This document shows positions 18,691 to 29,573 of a DNA stretch of 64,000 nt, piece by piece; position 1 is the first letter of the stretch; the number at the start of each line of letters is the position of its first letter. Position numbers and translations under genes: made by a program. The stretch comes from Rhodococcus sp. 14-2470-1b. Lineage in GTDB: Bacteria > Actinomycetota > Actinomycetes > Mycobacteriales > Mycobacteriaceae. The notes beneath the pieces were generated by a model that made no database searches, was not told the origin of the DNA, and saw nothing but the letters and a program-made list of their open reading frames with translations. The stretch covers positions 62,001 to 126,000 of the forward strand of contig NZ_NPFY01000035.1 in the NCBI RefSeq assembly GCF_002259415.1, read 5' to 3'.

Positions 18691-20223
18691 ATGACCGATC
18701 CCGAGTTCGACGCCCGGTCCGACACCGATGCCGATGCCGAATTCGATGCCGAATTCGACGCTGTTTCGACCGCCGCGGAGGGAATCGATCCCGCGGATCT
18801 CGAAGCGTGCCTACGGGTGCTGAGGCAGGCGGGATCGTTGGATAAGAATCATCCTGATTCCATTGTCGTGCAAAGGGCCTCGGGTCAGCTTTTCAAGGAT
18901 TTGAAGCGCTCGCGGCGTATCGCCGCGCGCAACGCGAAGTCGGAAGCCGACCGAGCCGTCGTCGCCTCGACTGCGACCGGTTCGCCGGATCGTATCGACG
19001 ACGAGACGGCCGGACTGTCGCTGACTGCACGCGCGTCGGGCGAGTACGCGGGAACGCTGATCCGCGCGCGGCCGTGCTACATCTGCAAGCAGCGGTACAC
19101 CCTCGTCGACGCGTTCTATCACCAACTCTGCCCGGAGTGCGCGGCGTTCAATCGCGGAAAACGTAATGCGCGTACCGATTTGACTGGCCGACGTGCACTG
19201 CTCACCGGTGGACGCGCCAAAATCGGTATGTACATCGCTCTGCGACTGTTGCGCGACGGTGCGCACACCACGATCACGACCCGCTTTCCGAACGACGCGG
19301 TTCGTCGATTCTCGGCTATGGAGGACAGCGCCGACTGGCTGCATCGCCTTCGGGTCGTCGGCATCGATCTCCGCGATCCGGCGCAGGTGGTGGCGTTGGC
19401 GGATTCGGTGGCCGCAGAGGGCCCGTTGGACATTCTCGTCAACAACGCCGCGCAGACGGTGAAGCGCTCCCCCGGTTCCTACAGCGCACTGATCGACGCG
19501 GAATCCGAAGCGCTTCCCGCAGGTTCCGACGTCGCGACCATCTCGTTCGGTAAAACCAGCGAAGCGCATCCGGCATCACTCGCGAAATCACTGCCGCACA
19601 GCGACGACGGCGCCGTGACCGGCGAGGCGTTGTCGGCCGAGGCGGTCAGTTCCCTTGCGCTGATCGCAGGTTCGGCCACCGCGGAGCGCATCGAGAAGGG
19701 AATCGCGATCGACGCCGGTGGCCTGGTGCCGGATCTGGCGGGGACCAACAGCTGGATTCACACGGTCGAGCAGGTCGACCCTGTCGAGTTACTCGAAGTG
19801 CAACTGTGCAATTCGGTGGCTCCGTTCATTCTGGTGTCGAGGTTGCGTGCGTCGATGCAGGCGTCGACTGCCCGGCGTAAGTACGTCGTCAACGTCTCCG
19901 CGATGGAAGGGCAGTTCAGCCGCGCCTACAAGGGTCCCGGCCATCCGCACACCAACATGGCGAAGGCAGCGCTGAACATGCTGACGCGCACCAGTGCCAA
20001 GGAGATGCTCGAGCACGGCATTCTCATGAGCGCTGTGGACACCGGCTGGATCACCGACGAACGACCCCATCCGACGAAAATGCGTCTGGCCGACGAAGGC
20101 TTCCACGCACCGTTGGATTTGGTCGACGGTGCGGCTCGCGTCTACGACCCGATCGTGCAGGGCGAGCTCGGCGTGGACCTCTACGGCAAGTTCCTCAAGG
20201 ACTACCAGCCGTCGCCCTGGTAG
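18691..20223 (+). CDS. Zinc-ribbon SDR-like protein with atypical active site
   Basis: A 510-residue protein. The first 110 residues are acidic then basic, without similarity I recognise. Next comes a four-Cys motif, CYIC then CPEC about 21 residues later, likely a zinc ribbon. A Rossmann SDR domain follows from about residue 165. Its cofactor loop is TGGRAKIG instead of TGxxxGIG, NNAA is kept, and the catalytic Ser is present (VNVSAMEG). The YxxxK site reads TNMAK: Lys is kept but the Tyr is Thr. I recall related proteins elsewhere sharing these changes, so the family probably does something other than standard alcohol oxidation. ATG 18691 has AAAGGA eight bases upstream. It stands at the junction of the two syntenic blocks. 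Confidence 0.82.
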   Translation: MTDPEFDARSDTDADAEFDAEFDAVSTAAEGIDPADLEACLRVLRQAGSLDKNHPDSIVVQRASGQLFKDLKRSRRIAARNAKSEADRAVVASTATGSPDRIDDETAGLSLTARASGEYAGTLIRARPCYICKQRYTLVDAFYHQLCPECAAFNRGKRNARTDLTGRRALLTGGRAKIGMYIALRLLRDGAHTTITTRFPNDAVRRFSAMEDSADWLHRLRVVGIDLRDPAQVVALADSVAAEGPLDILVNNAAQTVKRSPGSYSALIDAESEALPAGSDVATISFGKTSEAHPASLAKSLPHSDDGAVTGEALSAEAVSSLALIAGSATAERIEKGIAIDAGGLVPDLAGTNSWIHTVEQVDPVELLEVQLCNSVAPFILVSRLRASMQASTARRKYVVNVSAMEGQFSRAYKGPGHPHTNMAKAALNMLTRTSAKEMLEHGILMSAVDTGWITDERPHPTKMRLADEGFHAPLDLVDGAARVYDPIVQGELGVDLYGKFLKDYQPSPW

Positions 20224-20306
20224 TACCCGATCGTCGACGTTTGCCCTGTCATACTCACGGATATACGAGATCCTCGGGGTACGACACGACGGGACGGTGG
20301 TCTGCG

Positions 20307-21803
20307 ATGGGTGACGATGTCGAGCAGCGCAAGTTCACCCGGCAGGACCGGCATCGATTCCGACAGAAGGTGCAGGACTGTCTCGACGCACTCGCGATCA
20401 TGCTCGCGGACGAGACGTTCGACGTCGGTGAGCCACAGATCGGCATGGAAGTCGAGCTCAACCTCGTCGACGAGAACATGGCTCCGTCCATGGCCAACGC
20501 CCAAGTGCTCGACGCCATCGCCGATCCCGATTATCAGACCGAGCTCGGGCAGTTCAACATCGAGATCAACGTGGCTCCCAGGCCGTTGTCCGGCAGCAGC
20601 ATCTCGAATCTCGAGGCCGACCTTCGCCGCTCGCTGAACGAGGCGGACCGACGCGCCCGTGAATCGGGAAGCCGCCTGGTGATGATCGGGATGCTGCCGA
20701 CGTTGGCGGAGAAGCACTTCGAGCATCGTTGGCTGTCCGCGAACCCCCGCTACGACCTGCTGAACCAGCAAATCTTCGCCGCCCGCGGCGAAGACATCGA
20801 ATTGCACATCGGTGGAGTCCGGTTGCCCGGCGCGGACGAGCCGGAGGAACTGAAATCGATAACGGACACCATCCTGCCCGAGGCCGCGTGCACGTCCGTC
20901 CAACTCCACCTCCAGGTTGCACCCGACGACTTCGCTGCCTACTGGAATGCCGCCCAGGCTCTTGCTGGTGTGCAGGTAGCACTTGCTGCCAACTCACCGT
21001 TCCTCGCCGGACGAGCCTTGTGGCACGAGACGCGAATACCGTTGTTCGAACAGGCGACCGACACCAGGCCGCAGGAACTCAAGAATCAGGGCGTGCGCCC
21101 CCGGGTCTGGTTCGGCGAACGGTGGATCACCTCGATCTTCGACCTGTTCGAGGAGAACTCGCGCTACTTTCCTGCCCTCCTCCCCGTCTGCAGCGACGAG
21201 GACCCCGGAGCTGTTCTCGCCGACGGAGGCACGCCGTCGCTGTCGGAGCTGCGCATGCACAACGGCACCGTGTACCGGTGGAATCGGCCGATCTACGACC
21301 GATCCGGTGGAGGTCACCACATTCGCCTCGAGAACCGCGTGCTGCCCGCCGGTCCGTCCGTCGTCGACACCCTCGCCGACGCTGCGTTCTACTACGGCAC
21401 GGTGCGCGCACTCGCTGACGCCGATCGCCCCTTGTGGAGCCAGATGTCGTACGACGCCGCTGCCGAGAACCTGCATTCGGCCGCGCGCGGGGGCTTCGAC
21501 TCTCGGCTGTACTGGCCCGAGGTCGGTTGGGTCAGCCCGCAGGAGTTGATCCTGCGCCGGCTGCTCCCCATGGCCGACGCAGGGCTTGCGGCATACGGCG
21601 TCGGGGCCGACGTCCGCGACCGCTATCTGGGCGTGGTCGAAGCCCGCTGCCTGAGCCGACGGTCCGGCTCCGTCTGGCAGCGCGACGCCGTCGTCGCGCG
21701 GGAGAAGGCCGGACAGACACGCGAGGCAGCACTCGCGGGCATGTTGTCGGACTACGTGGCCCTGATGGGCGAGGGCGATCCCGTCCACACCTGGGCGCTC
21801 TGA
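20307..21803 (+). CDS. Glutamate-cysteine ligase family protein (GCS2-like)
   Basis: A 498-residue member of the carboxylate-amine ligase family (COG2170-like). The N-terminal IGMEVELNLVD carries the acidic ATP/metal-binding pattern of GCS2 enzymes; GQFNIEINVAPRPL and the central LENRVLPAGPSV fit the active-site sheet. It would form a peptide-like amide bond using ATP. The organism makes mycothiol (mshC is in this window), so glutathione synthesis is not the obvious role; a gamma-glutamyl step in another pathway is possible. The start ATG 20307 is preceded by a GGTGG element. It is followed at 16 bases by the DUF2784 gene. Product specificity is unknown. Confidence 0.82.
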   Translation: MGDDVEQRKFTRQDRHRFRQKVQDCLDALAIMLADETFDVGEPQIGMEVELNLVDENMAPSMANAQVLDAIADPDYQTELGQFNIEINVAPRPLSGSSISNLEADLRRSLNEADRRARESGSRLVMIGMLPTLAEKHFEHRWLSANPRYDLLNQQIFAARGEDIELHIGGVRLPGADEPEELKSITDTILPEAACTSVQLHLQVAPDDFAAYWNAAQALAGVQVALAANSPFLAGRALWHETRIPLFEQATDTRPQELKNQGVRPRVWFGERWITSIFDLFEENSRYFPALLPVCSDEDPGAVLADGGTPSLSELRMHNGTVYRWNRPIYDRSGGGHHIRLENRVLPAGPSVVDTLADAAFYYGTVRALADADRPLWSQMSYDAAAENLHSAARGGFDSRLYWPEVGWVSPQELILRRLLPMADAGLAAYGVGADVRDRYLGVVEARCLSRRSGSVWQRDAVVAREKAGQTREAALAGMLSDYVALMGEGDPVHTWAL

Positions 21804-21819
21804 GGCATACCATTCCCTC

Positions 21820-22200
21820 ATGCTGTATCGGGCGATCGCCGACGTCACCGTGGTGGTCCACCTTGCCTTCATCGCCTATGTCGTGGTGGGCGGATTCTTC
21901 GCGTGGAAGTGGCCGCGGACGATATGGCTGCATGCTTGCGCCGCGGGCTGGGGGTTGGCGTCCGTCGCCGTCGGGATCGACTGCCCGCTGACCGCGCTGG
22001 AAAACTGGGCGCGCGTGAACTCCGGGGGCGCAGCGCTGGTGTCGACCGGTTTCATCGACCAGTACCTCACCGGAGTGATCTATCCGGACAGCGCACTCGC
22101 CGCGGTCCGAGTTGCGGTCGCGGTCACCGTGGTGGCGTCCTGGGCAGGGTTCGTGGTGCTCCGCACCCGCTCACGGGCGGTTCTTCGACTCGGTCAGTGA
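21820..22200 (+). CDS. DUF2784 family membrane protein
   Basis: A 126-residue protein with three or four hydrophobic helices: VTVVVHLAFIAYVVVGGFF near the start, a second at WLHACAAGWGLASVAVG, and a last at VAVAVTVVASWAGFVVL. The segment CPLTALENWAR between helices 2 and 3 is the family's hallmark. Function is unknown. It probably shares a transcript with the GCS2-like gene upstream (16-base gap). The next gene starts 20 bases after its stop. Confidence 0.85.
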   Translation: MLYRAIADVTVVVHLAFIAYVVVGGFFAWKWPRTIWLHACAAGWGLASVAVGIDCPLTALENWARVNSGGAALVSTGFIDQYLTGVIYPDSALAAVRVAVAVTVVASWAGFVVLRTRSRAVLRLGQ

Positions 22201-22220
22201 TACGCGTTACTGTCCAGTAC

Positions 22221-23486
22221 ATGACCTCGACCGAGCCGACCGATCAACCGTCCACCGACCGCACCTACGACATCGTGGTCTACGGAGCCACCGGATTCGT
22301 CGGCCGCCTCACCGCCAAGTACCTCGCCGAGCACGCACCGAGCGGCACCAGAATTGCCCTCGCGGGACGTTCGCGGCAGAAGCTGGAGGCAACGCGGCGA
22401 TCACTGCCGGGTGCCGCCACCGAGTGGCCGCTCGTCGAAGCCGACTCGACCGACCCCGACGCGCTGCGCTCACTCGCCGAGAGCACCCGCGTCGTGATCA
22501 CCACGGTCGGCCCGTACGCCAAGTACGGCCTACCTCTGACGACGGTGTGCGCCGAGGCCGGGACCGACTACGTGGACCTCACCGGCGAGGTGTTGTTCGC
22601 ACGCAAGAGCATCGATGCCAATCACGAGATCGCGCGACGCACCGGTGCACGCATCGTCCACTCCTGTGGGTTCGATTCGGTCCCTTCGGATCTCGGCGTG
22701 CACGTGCTCCACGCTGCCGTCGCAGCAGACGACGCAGGCGACCTGACCGACACCACGCTGGTCGTCACGTCGATGCGCGGTGGAGTCAGCGGTGGCACCG
22801 TGGATTCGCTGCGAACACAGATCGAGGAAGTCAAGAAGGACGGCTCACTGCGGCGCCTCGCAGCACGGCCGTACTCGCTGAGCCCCGACCGATCGACAGA
22901 ACCGGACCTCGGCCGCCAGTCCGACGTGGTTCTGGTCAACGGCAAGGACATCGCGCCGGGCGTACGCGGATGGAAGGCGCCGTTCGTCATGGCGTCGTAC
23001 AACACCCGAGTCGTACGGCGCAGCAACGCACTGCGGAACTGGGCCTACGGCACCGCGTTTCGATACCGCGAGGTCATGTCGGTCGGATCCTCCATCGCGT
23101 CGCCCGTCATCGCCGGCGCGGTATCCGCCGGGCTCGGCGCCATGGTGCTCGGTATGACGTTCCTGCCCAAGCCCGTCCTCGACCGCATTCTGCCCAAGCC
23201 GGGTGACGGGCCGAGCCCCTCCGCGCAGGAGAACGGTCACTTCACGATCGATGTCTACACCACCACGACCACCGGCGCGCACTACCGGTCGCGGGTCAAG
23301 GCGTCGGGCGACCCCGGATACAAGGCCACCTCGGTGATGCTGGGCGAATCCGCTCTCGCGCTGGTCCACGACAGGGCCGACCTGCCCGGCGGCGGGGGCG
23401 TTCTCACCCCGGCGACCGGCCTCGGTGACGCACTGGTGAACCGGCTACGTGCTGCCGGATTCGAGATCTGGGCCAAGAAGGTCTAG
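22221..23486 (+). CDS. Saccharopine-dehydrogenase-like / trans-acting enoyl reductase family protein
   Basis: A 421-residue Rossmann protein beginning YDIVVYGATGFVGRLTAKYLAEHAP, a clear NAD(P)-binding site at about residues 19-32. HSCGFDSVPSDLGVHV near 150 is typical of the family that includes mycobacterial trans-acting enoyl reductases of phthiocerol and phenolic glycolipid synthesis. The second half holds a hydrophobic stretch (SPVIAGAVSAGLGAMVLGMTF), so membrane association is likely. Here there is no polyketide synthase nearby, so the substrate is open; a lipid or ketoacyl intermediate is a reasonable guess. Start ATG 22221 lies 20 bases after the DUF2784 stop. Confidence 0.85.
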   Translation: MTSTEPTDQPSTDRTYDIVVYGATGFVGRLTAKYLAEHAPSGTRIALAGRSRQKLEATRRSLPGAATEWPLVEADSTDPDALRSLAESTRVVITTVGPYAKYGLPLTTVCAEAGTDYVDLTGEVLFARKSIDANHEIARRTGARIVHSCGFDSVPSDLGVHVLHAAVAADDAGDLTDTTLVVTSMRGGVSGGTVDSLRTQIEEVKKDGSLRRLAARPYSLSPDRSTEPDLGRQSDVVLVNGKDIAPGVRGWKAPFVMASYNTRVVRRSNALRNWAYGTAFRYREVMSVGSSIASPVIAGAVSAGLGAMVLGMTFLPKPVLDRILPKPGDGPSPSAQENGHFTIDVYTTTTTGAHYRSRVKASGDPGYKATSVMLGESALALVHDRADLPGGGGVLTPATGLGDALVNRLRAAGFEIWAKKV

Positions 23487-23511
23487 ACGGACCGTGTGGC
23501 CGGCGTTCGCC

Positions 23512-24996
23512 TCAGGCGGCGGGCGCCGGCAGCGCGGAAGCCTCGGAGTACAGCTCCTTGGCCTCGTTCGGCGAATCGACCTGGGGCGGGGATCCTTCCA
23601 GAGGTTGAGTGGCGGACTCCCTCAAGAACCCGACCGCGATCAGACCGATCACGCCGGTCAGGATCAGATAGAACGCCGGAATCATCGTGTTTCCCGTCGC
23701 GGTCACCAACGCGGAGGTCACCAGCGGTGTAGTGCCGCCGAAGAGCGACACCGACAGATTGAAGCCGATCGACAGGGCCGCATAGCGGACGCGCGTCGGG
23801 AAGAGCGCAGGAAGCGTCGAGGCACTCGGCGCGGCGAAGCACGCAAGCACGACACCGAGAACGAGACATCCCACGAGCGGGCCGAACCACCCGCTCTGCT
23901 GAACGAGCAGGAAACACGGTATCGCCAGGACGATCTGGGCCACCGCCCCGAACACGAACACCGGTTTGCGGCCGATCCAGTCCGTGAGTCGACCGACGCC
24001 GACGATGATCGACACCACGATCACCATCGCGGACAGCACGAGCAGATCGGCGCTGAGTTGGCTGCGACCGACGACCTCGGTGAAGTAGGTCGGCAGGTAG
24101 CTCGTCACCATGTAGTTGGTGACGTTGTACAGCAACACGATTCCCATGCAGATCAGCAGTGCACGCCAGTGCGTGGTGAAGATCTTGCCGATCTCGCGCG
24201 CTCCGCTCTCCTGCTGCTTGACCTTGTTGTCGTGATCGTCGAGTTGCTTGCGGAAAGCCGGGGTGTCTTCCAACTTCAGCCGCAGGTACAGCCCGATGAT
24301 TCCCATGGGACCCGCGATGAAGAACGGTATGCGCCAACCCCATTCGACCATCGTGGCGTCGCCGAGGACGGCGTTGAGGATCGTCACCAGACCCGACCCC
24401 ATGGCGTATCCCACGAAGGTTCCGAAATCGAGCCAGCTGCCCAGGAATCCGCGTCTCTTGTCCGGCGAGTACTCGGCGATGAACGTCGTCGCTCCCCCGT
24501 ACTCGCCCCCCGTCGAGAAGCCCTGAACGAGTCGAGCAACGAGCAACAGGATCGGAGCCCAGATGCCGATGGACGCGTAACTCGGAATGAGGCCGACGGC
24601 GAGTGTGCCGATCGCCATCATGATCATGGTCGCCGCGAGGACCTTCTGGCGACCGATCCTGTCGCCCAAAGGCCCGAAGAACAGGCCACCGAGCGGACGG
24701 ACCACGAACGCTGCGGCGAAGGTCGCAAACGTGCTGATCAGCTGGACTCCAGGCGACGCGTCCGGGTAGAACACCTTGCCCAGCGTGGCGGCGAGGTAGC
24801 CGTAGACACCGAAGTCGAACCATTCCATCGTGTTGCCGAGCGCCGCCGCGGAGACCGCACGCTTGAGCATCGGCTGGTCGACGACGGTGATCCCGTCCTC
24901 GGTCAGTCTCGGTTTACGGTGCATGAGTTTGGCGAACACACCGCGCCTGAGATGTTGAATGTGGTCGTGTCCCCACCGCGGATGCTCGACTGTCAT
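23512..24996 (-). CDS. MFS transporter, metabolite:H+ symporter (ProP-like) family
   Basis: A 494-residue transporter with 12 predicted membrane helices. Family marks are ALGNTMEWFDFGVYGYLA in helix 1, GPLGDRIGRQKVL in the loop between helices 2 and 3, and RLVQGFSTGGEYGGA in helix 4, all typical of ProP, KgtP and ShiA relatives. A longer N-terminal cytoplasmic tail precedes helix 1. It would import a zwitterionic or organic-acid solute such as betaine, proline or a dicarboxylate with protons; the substrate cannot be fixed from sequence. It is convergent with the reductase-like gene and divergent from the nucleoside hydrolase gene. Confidence 0.92.
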   Translation of the reverse strand: MTVEHPRWGHDHIQHLRRGVFAKLMHRKPRLTEDGITVVDQPMLKRAVSAAALGNTMEWFDFGVYGYLAATLGKVFYPDASPGVQLISTFATFAAAFVVRPLGGLFFGPLGDRIGRQKVLAATMIMMAIGTLAVGLIPSYASIGIWAPILLLVARLVQGFSTGGEYGGATTFIAEYSPDKRRGFLGSWLDFGTFVGYAMGSGLVTILNAVLGDATMVEWGWRIPFFIAGPMGIIGLYLRLKLEDTPAFRKQLDDHDNKVKQQESGAREIGKIFTTHWRALLICMGIVLLYNVTNYMVTSYLPTYFTEVVGRSQLSADLLVLSAMVIVVSIIVGVGRLTDWIGRKPVFVFGAVAQIVLAIPCFLLVQQSGWFGPLVGCLVLGVVLACFAAPSASTLPALFPTRVRYAALSIGFNLSVSLFGGTTPLVTSALVTATGNTMIPAFYLILTGVIGLIAVGFLRESATQPLEGSPPQVDSPNEAKELYSEASALPAPAA

Positions 24997-25211
24997 TTAC
25001 ACAACGTTAGCCAGAGCAACAACCAGTCTTCAAACCGCGAACCGTGCGCTCGGCTCGATTTCCGGACGTATCGCCAGGTCAATGACCGATTCCGCCAATT
25101 TTGTTGCCGCCAGGGACAATTGAGATCTATCGGGCAGACCGGACATCGTCCGATCTCGTGTCGTCGACCCCGGCTCGACCGGTTCGCGTCCGAGGAAGGC
25201 ACGATGACACC

Positions 25212-26273
25212 GTGCCTGAATCCTTACCCGACATCCGCCCGACCGTTCCCCTGATCGTCGACGTCGACACCGGTATCGACGATTCGCTCGCTCTGCTCTA
25301 TCTGCTGGCAAGTCCGGAAGCGGACATTCTGTCCATCGCGTCCACAGCAGGGAACGTCCCGGTCGATCAGGTTGCCGCGAACAACCTCGCGTGGCTCGAC
25401 CTGTGCCGCGCGACGGACATCGAGGTGACGCTGGGGGCACAGGCGCCCCTCGTCGCACCGTTGATGACCACGGAGGACACGCACGGACCTCAGGGCATCG
25501 GATACGCCGAGCTTCCCGTGTCGACGCGGTCTCTCTCCGCCAGAGACGCCACGACGGCCTGGGTGGAACTCGTGCGCGACCGACCGGGTGAGATCACCGG
25601 CCTGGTCACCGGACCGCTGACTAACCTGGCGACGGCCATTCGTGTCGAGCCCGACCTGCCCCGGCTTCTGAAGCGTCTGGTCGTGATGGGCGGCACCTTC
25701 TGGCATCCGGGAAACACGACACCGACCAGTGAGTGGAACATCGCCGTCGACCCGGAAGCCGCGGCGGAGGTGTTCGCTGCGTTCTCCGGTCTACCCGCAG
25801 ATCGCCTCCCGATCGTCTGCCCGCTCGACGTGACCGAGACCATCGAGATGTATCCCTCGCACGTCGAGCGACTCGCGGCACGCGCCGCAAGCACACCGCG
25901 GGAGATCATCTCGGAATCGGACGCGCCCTTCACGAGATCGGCCGCATCGAACCCCGTCGTGCGTCACTTCGCCGATGCCGTCCGTTTCTACATGGAATTC
26001 CACCGCGAGCACGATCAAGGATTCCTGGCCCACATGCACGATCCGTTCGCAGCCGCCGTGGCACTGAAACCCTCGATCATCGACGTCGTTCCCGCCGTTG
26101 TGGACGTGGAACTGACCGGAACGCTGACTCGCGGAACCACCGTGGCCGATCGACGCGGGATGTGGGGCAGACCGAACAATGCGTTGATCGCGACGTCCAC
26201 CGACCCGGAGGCCTTCTTCGATCAGTTGATCGACCGTGTCGGCGCACTTGCGGAACGCCTGTACCCGCGCTGA
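25212..26273 (+). CDS. Nucleoside hydrolase (IUNH family)
   Basis: A 353-residue enzyme hydrolysing the N-glycosidic bond of ribonucleosides. The calcium-binding signature DVDTGIDDSLAL is near residue 15. Other active-site parts are GPLTNLATAIR, the WNIAVDPEAAAEV segment with ribose-binding Asn, and HDPFAAAVAL with the base-side His/Asp. No signal peptide. I chose GTG 25212; a GAGGAAGG site further upstream is spaced better for a short out-of-frame ATG at 25204, so the exact start is uncertain. It supports purine and pyrimidine salvage. No partner genes are adjacent; meaB ends 8 bases downstream on the other strand. Confidence 0.92.
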   Translation: MPESLPDIRPTVPLIVDVDTGIDDSLALLYLLASPEADILSIASTAGNVPVDQVAANNLAWLDLCRATDIEVTLGAQAPLVAPLMTTEDTHGPQGIGYAELPVSTRSLSARDATTAWVELVRDRPGEITGLVTGPLTNLATAIRVEPDLPRLLKRLVVMGGTFWHPGNTTPTSEWNIAVDPEAAAEVFAAFSGLPADRLPIVCPLDVTETIEMYPSHVERLAARAASTPREIISESDAPFTRSAASNPVVRHFADAVRFYMEFHREHDQGFLAHMHDPFAAAVALKPSIIDVVPAVVDVELTGTLTRGTTVADRRGMWGRPNNALIATSTDPEAFFDQLIDRVGALAERLYPR

Positions 26274-26281
26274 CCGACAGG

Positions 26282-27286
26282 TCAGACGCCGTCGAACGCG
26301 TCGACGATCTCCTTCGCCGCCAGGGCGGCCGTGAGCGAACCGTCGCGAACCTGTCGTTCGACATCGCCTCGTATCGCCCGGACTGCCGGATTGGATGCCA
26401 GTCGTCGCAGCAACTGATCGTTGACCATGGTCCAGGTCCAGTCGACCTGCTGGGTGCGTCGCTTCTCCGCGAACTGACCCGCGTCCGACAACACCTGCTG
26501 ATGTTTCAGCACTGTGTTCCAGAAGTCGTCGAGGCCGATCTTCTCGAGGGCACTCATCGTCAGGACCGGCGGATGCCAGATCGCGTCGTGCGGGTAGATC
26601 ATCCGTAGCGCCCCCGACAGCTCGCGCGCCGCGCTCTTCGCCTCGATCGCGTGTTTGCCGTCGGCCTTGTTGACGGCCACGAGGTCGGCGAGTTCGAGAA
26701 CGCCCTTCTTGATGCCCTGCAGCTGATCGCCGGTGCGCGCGAGGGTCAGAAACGCGAAGCAGTCCACCATGTTGGCCACCGTGACCTCGGACTGCCCGAC
26801 ACCGACGGTCTCGACGAGGATGACGTCGAAACCTGCCGCCTCGAGGAGCACGATCGTCTCGCGTGTCGCCCGTGCCACTCCTCCGAGCGTTCCCGACGTC
26901 GGGGACGGCCGGATGTACGCGTCCTTCTGAACCGCCAGGTTCGCCATTCGAGTCTTGTCACCGAGGATCGACCCACCGGTCCTCGTCGACGACGGATCCA
27001 CCGCCAGCACCGCGACTCGATGCCCCTTGCCGATCAGGTACATCCCGAGTGCGTCGATGAACGTGGATTTGCCCACCCCGGGAACGCCGGTGATTCCGAC
27101 GCGGTGTGAGCCACCGGCCCTGGGCAGCAACTGCAGCAGCAGCTGCTGAGCCAGGTCTCGGTGGTCGTCTCGCGTCGACTCCACCAGAGTGATCGCGCGA
27201 GCCAACCCCGACCGTTCGCCGGACAGTACCGACCTCGCGACCGCATCGATGTCGATCGTGCGACCACCTCTGTTGGGAGAACTCAT
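26282..27286 (-). CDS. meaB: Methylmalonyl-CoA mutase-associated GTPase MeaB
   Basis: A 334-residue G3E-family GTPase that loads and protects the adenosylcobalamin cofactor of methylmalonyl-CoA mutase. The P-loop GITGVPGVGKST is near residues 64-75, base recognition VAVNKADG is near 210, and the C-terminal dimer arm is present. It is the last gene of the mutA-mutB-meaB operon, starting 2 bases after mutB ends. In M. tuberculosis a toxin-antitoxin pair sits between mutB and the meaB homologue; here they are directly adjacent. Confidence 0.95.
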   Translation of the reverse strand: MSSPNRGGRTIDIDAVARSVLSGERSGLARAITLVESTRDDHRDLAQQLLLQLLPRAGGSHRVGITGVPGVGKSTFIDALGMYLIGKGHRVAVLAVDPSSTRTGGSILGDKTRMANLAVQKDAYIRPSPTSGTLGGVARATRETIVLLEAAGFDVILVETVGVGQSEVTVANMVDCFAFLTLARTGDQLQGIKKGVLELADLVAVNKADGKHAIEAKSAARELSGALRMIYPHDAIWHPPVLTMSALEKIGLDDFWNTVLKHQQVLSDAGQFAEKRRTQQVDWTWTMVNDQLLRRLASNPAVRAIRGDVERQVRDGSLTAALAAKEIVDAFDGV

Positions 27287-27288
27287 GT

Positions 27289-29571
<2,283 letters not shown>

Positions 29572-29573
29572 CG

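Noticed and set aside
23449-25254. A 601-codon plus-strand open frame opposite the MFS gene
   Set aside because: Its composition (Arg, His, Gln, Asp) is that of an antisense frame and the MFS reading is unambiguous.
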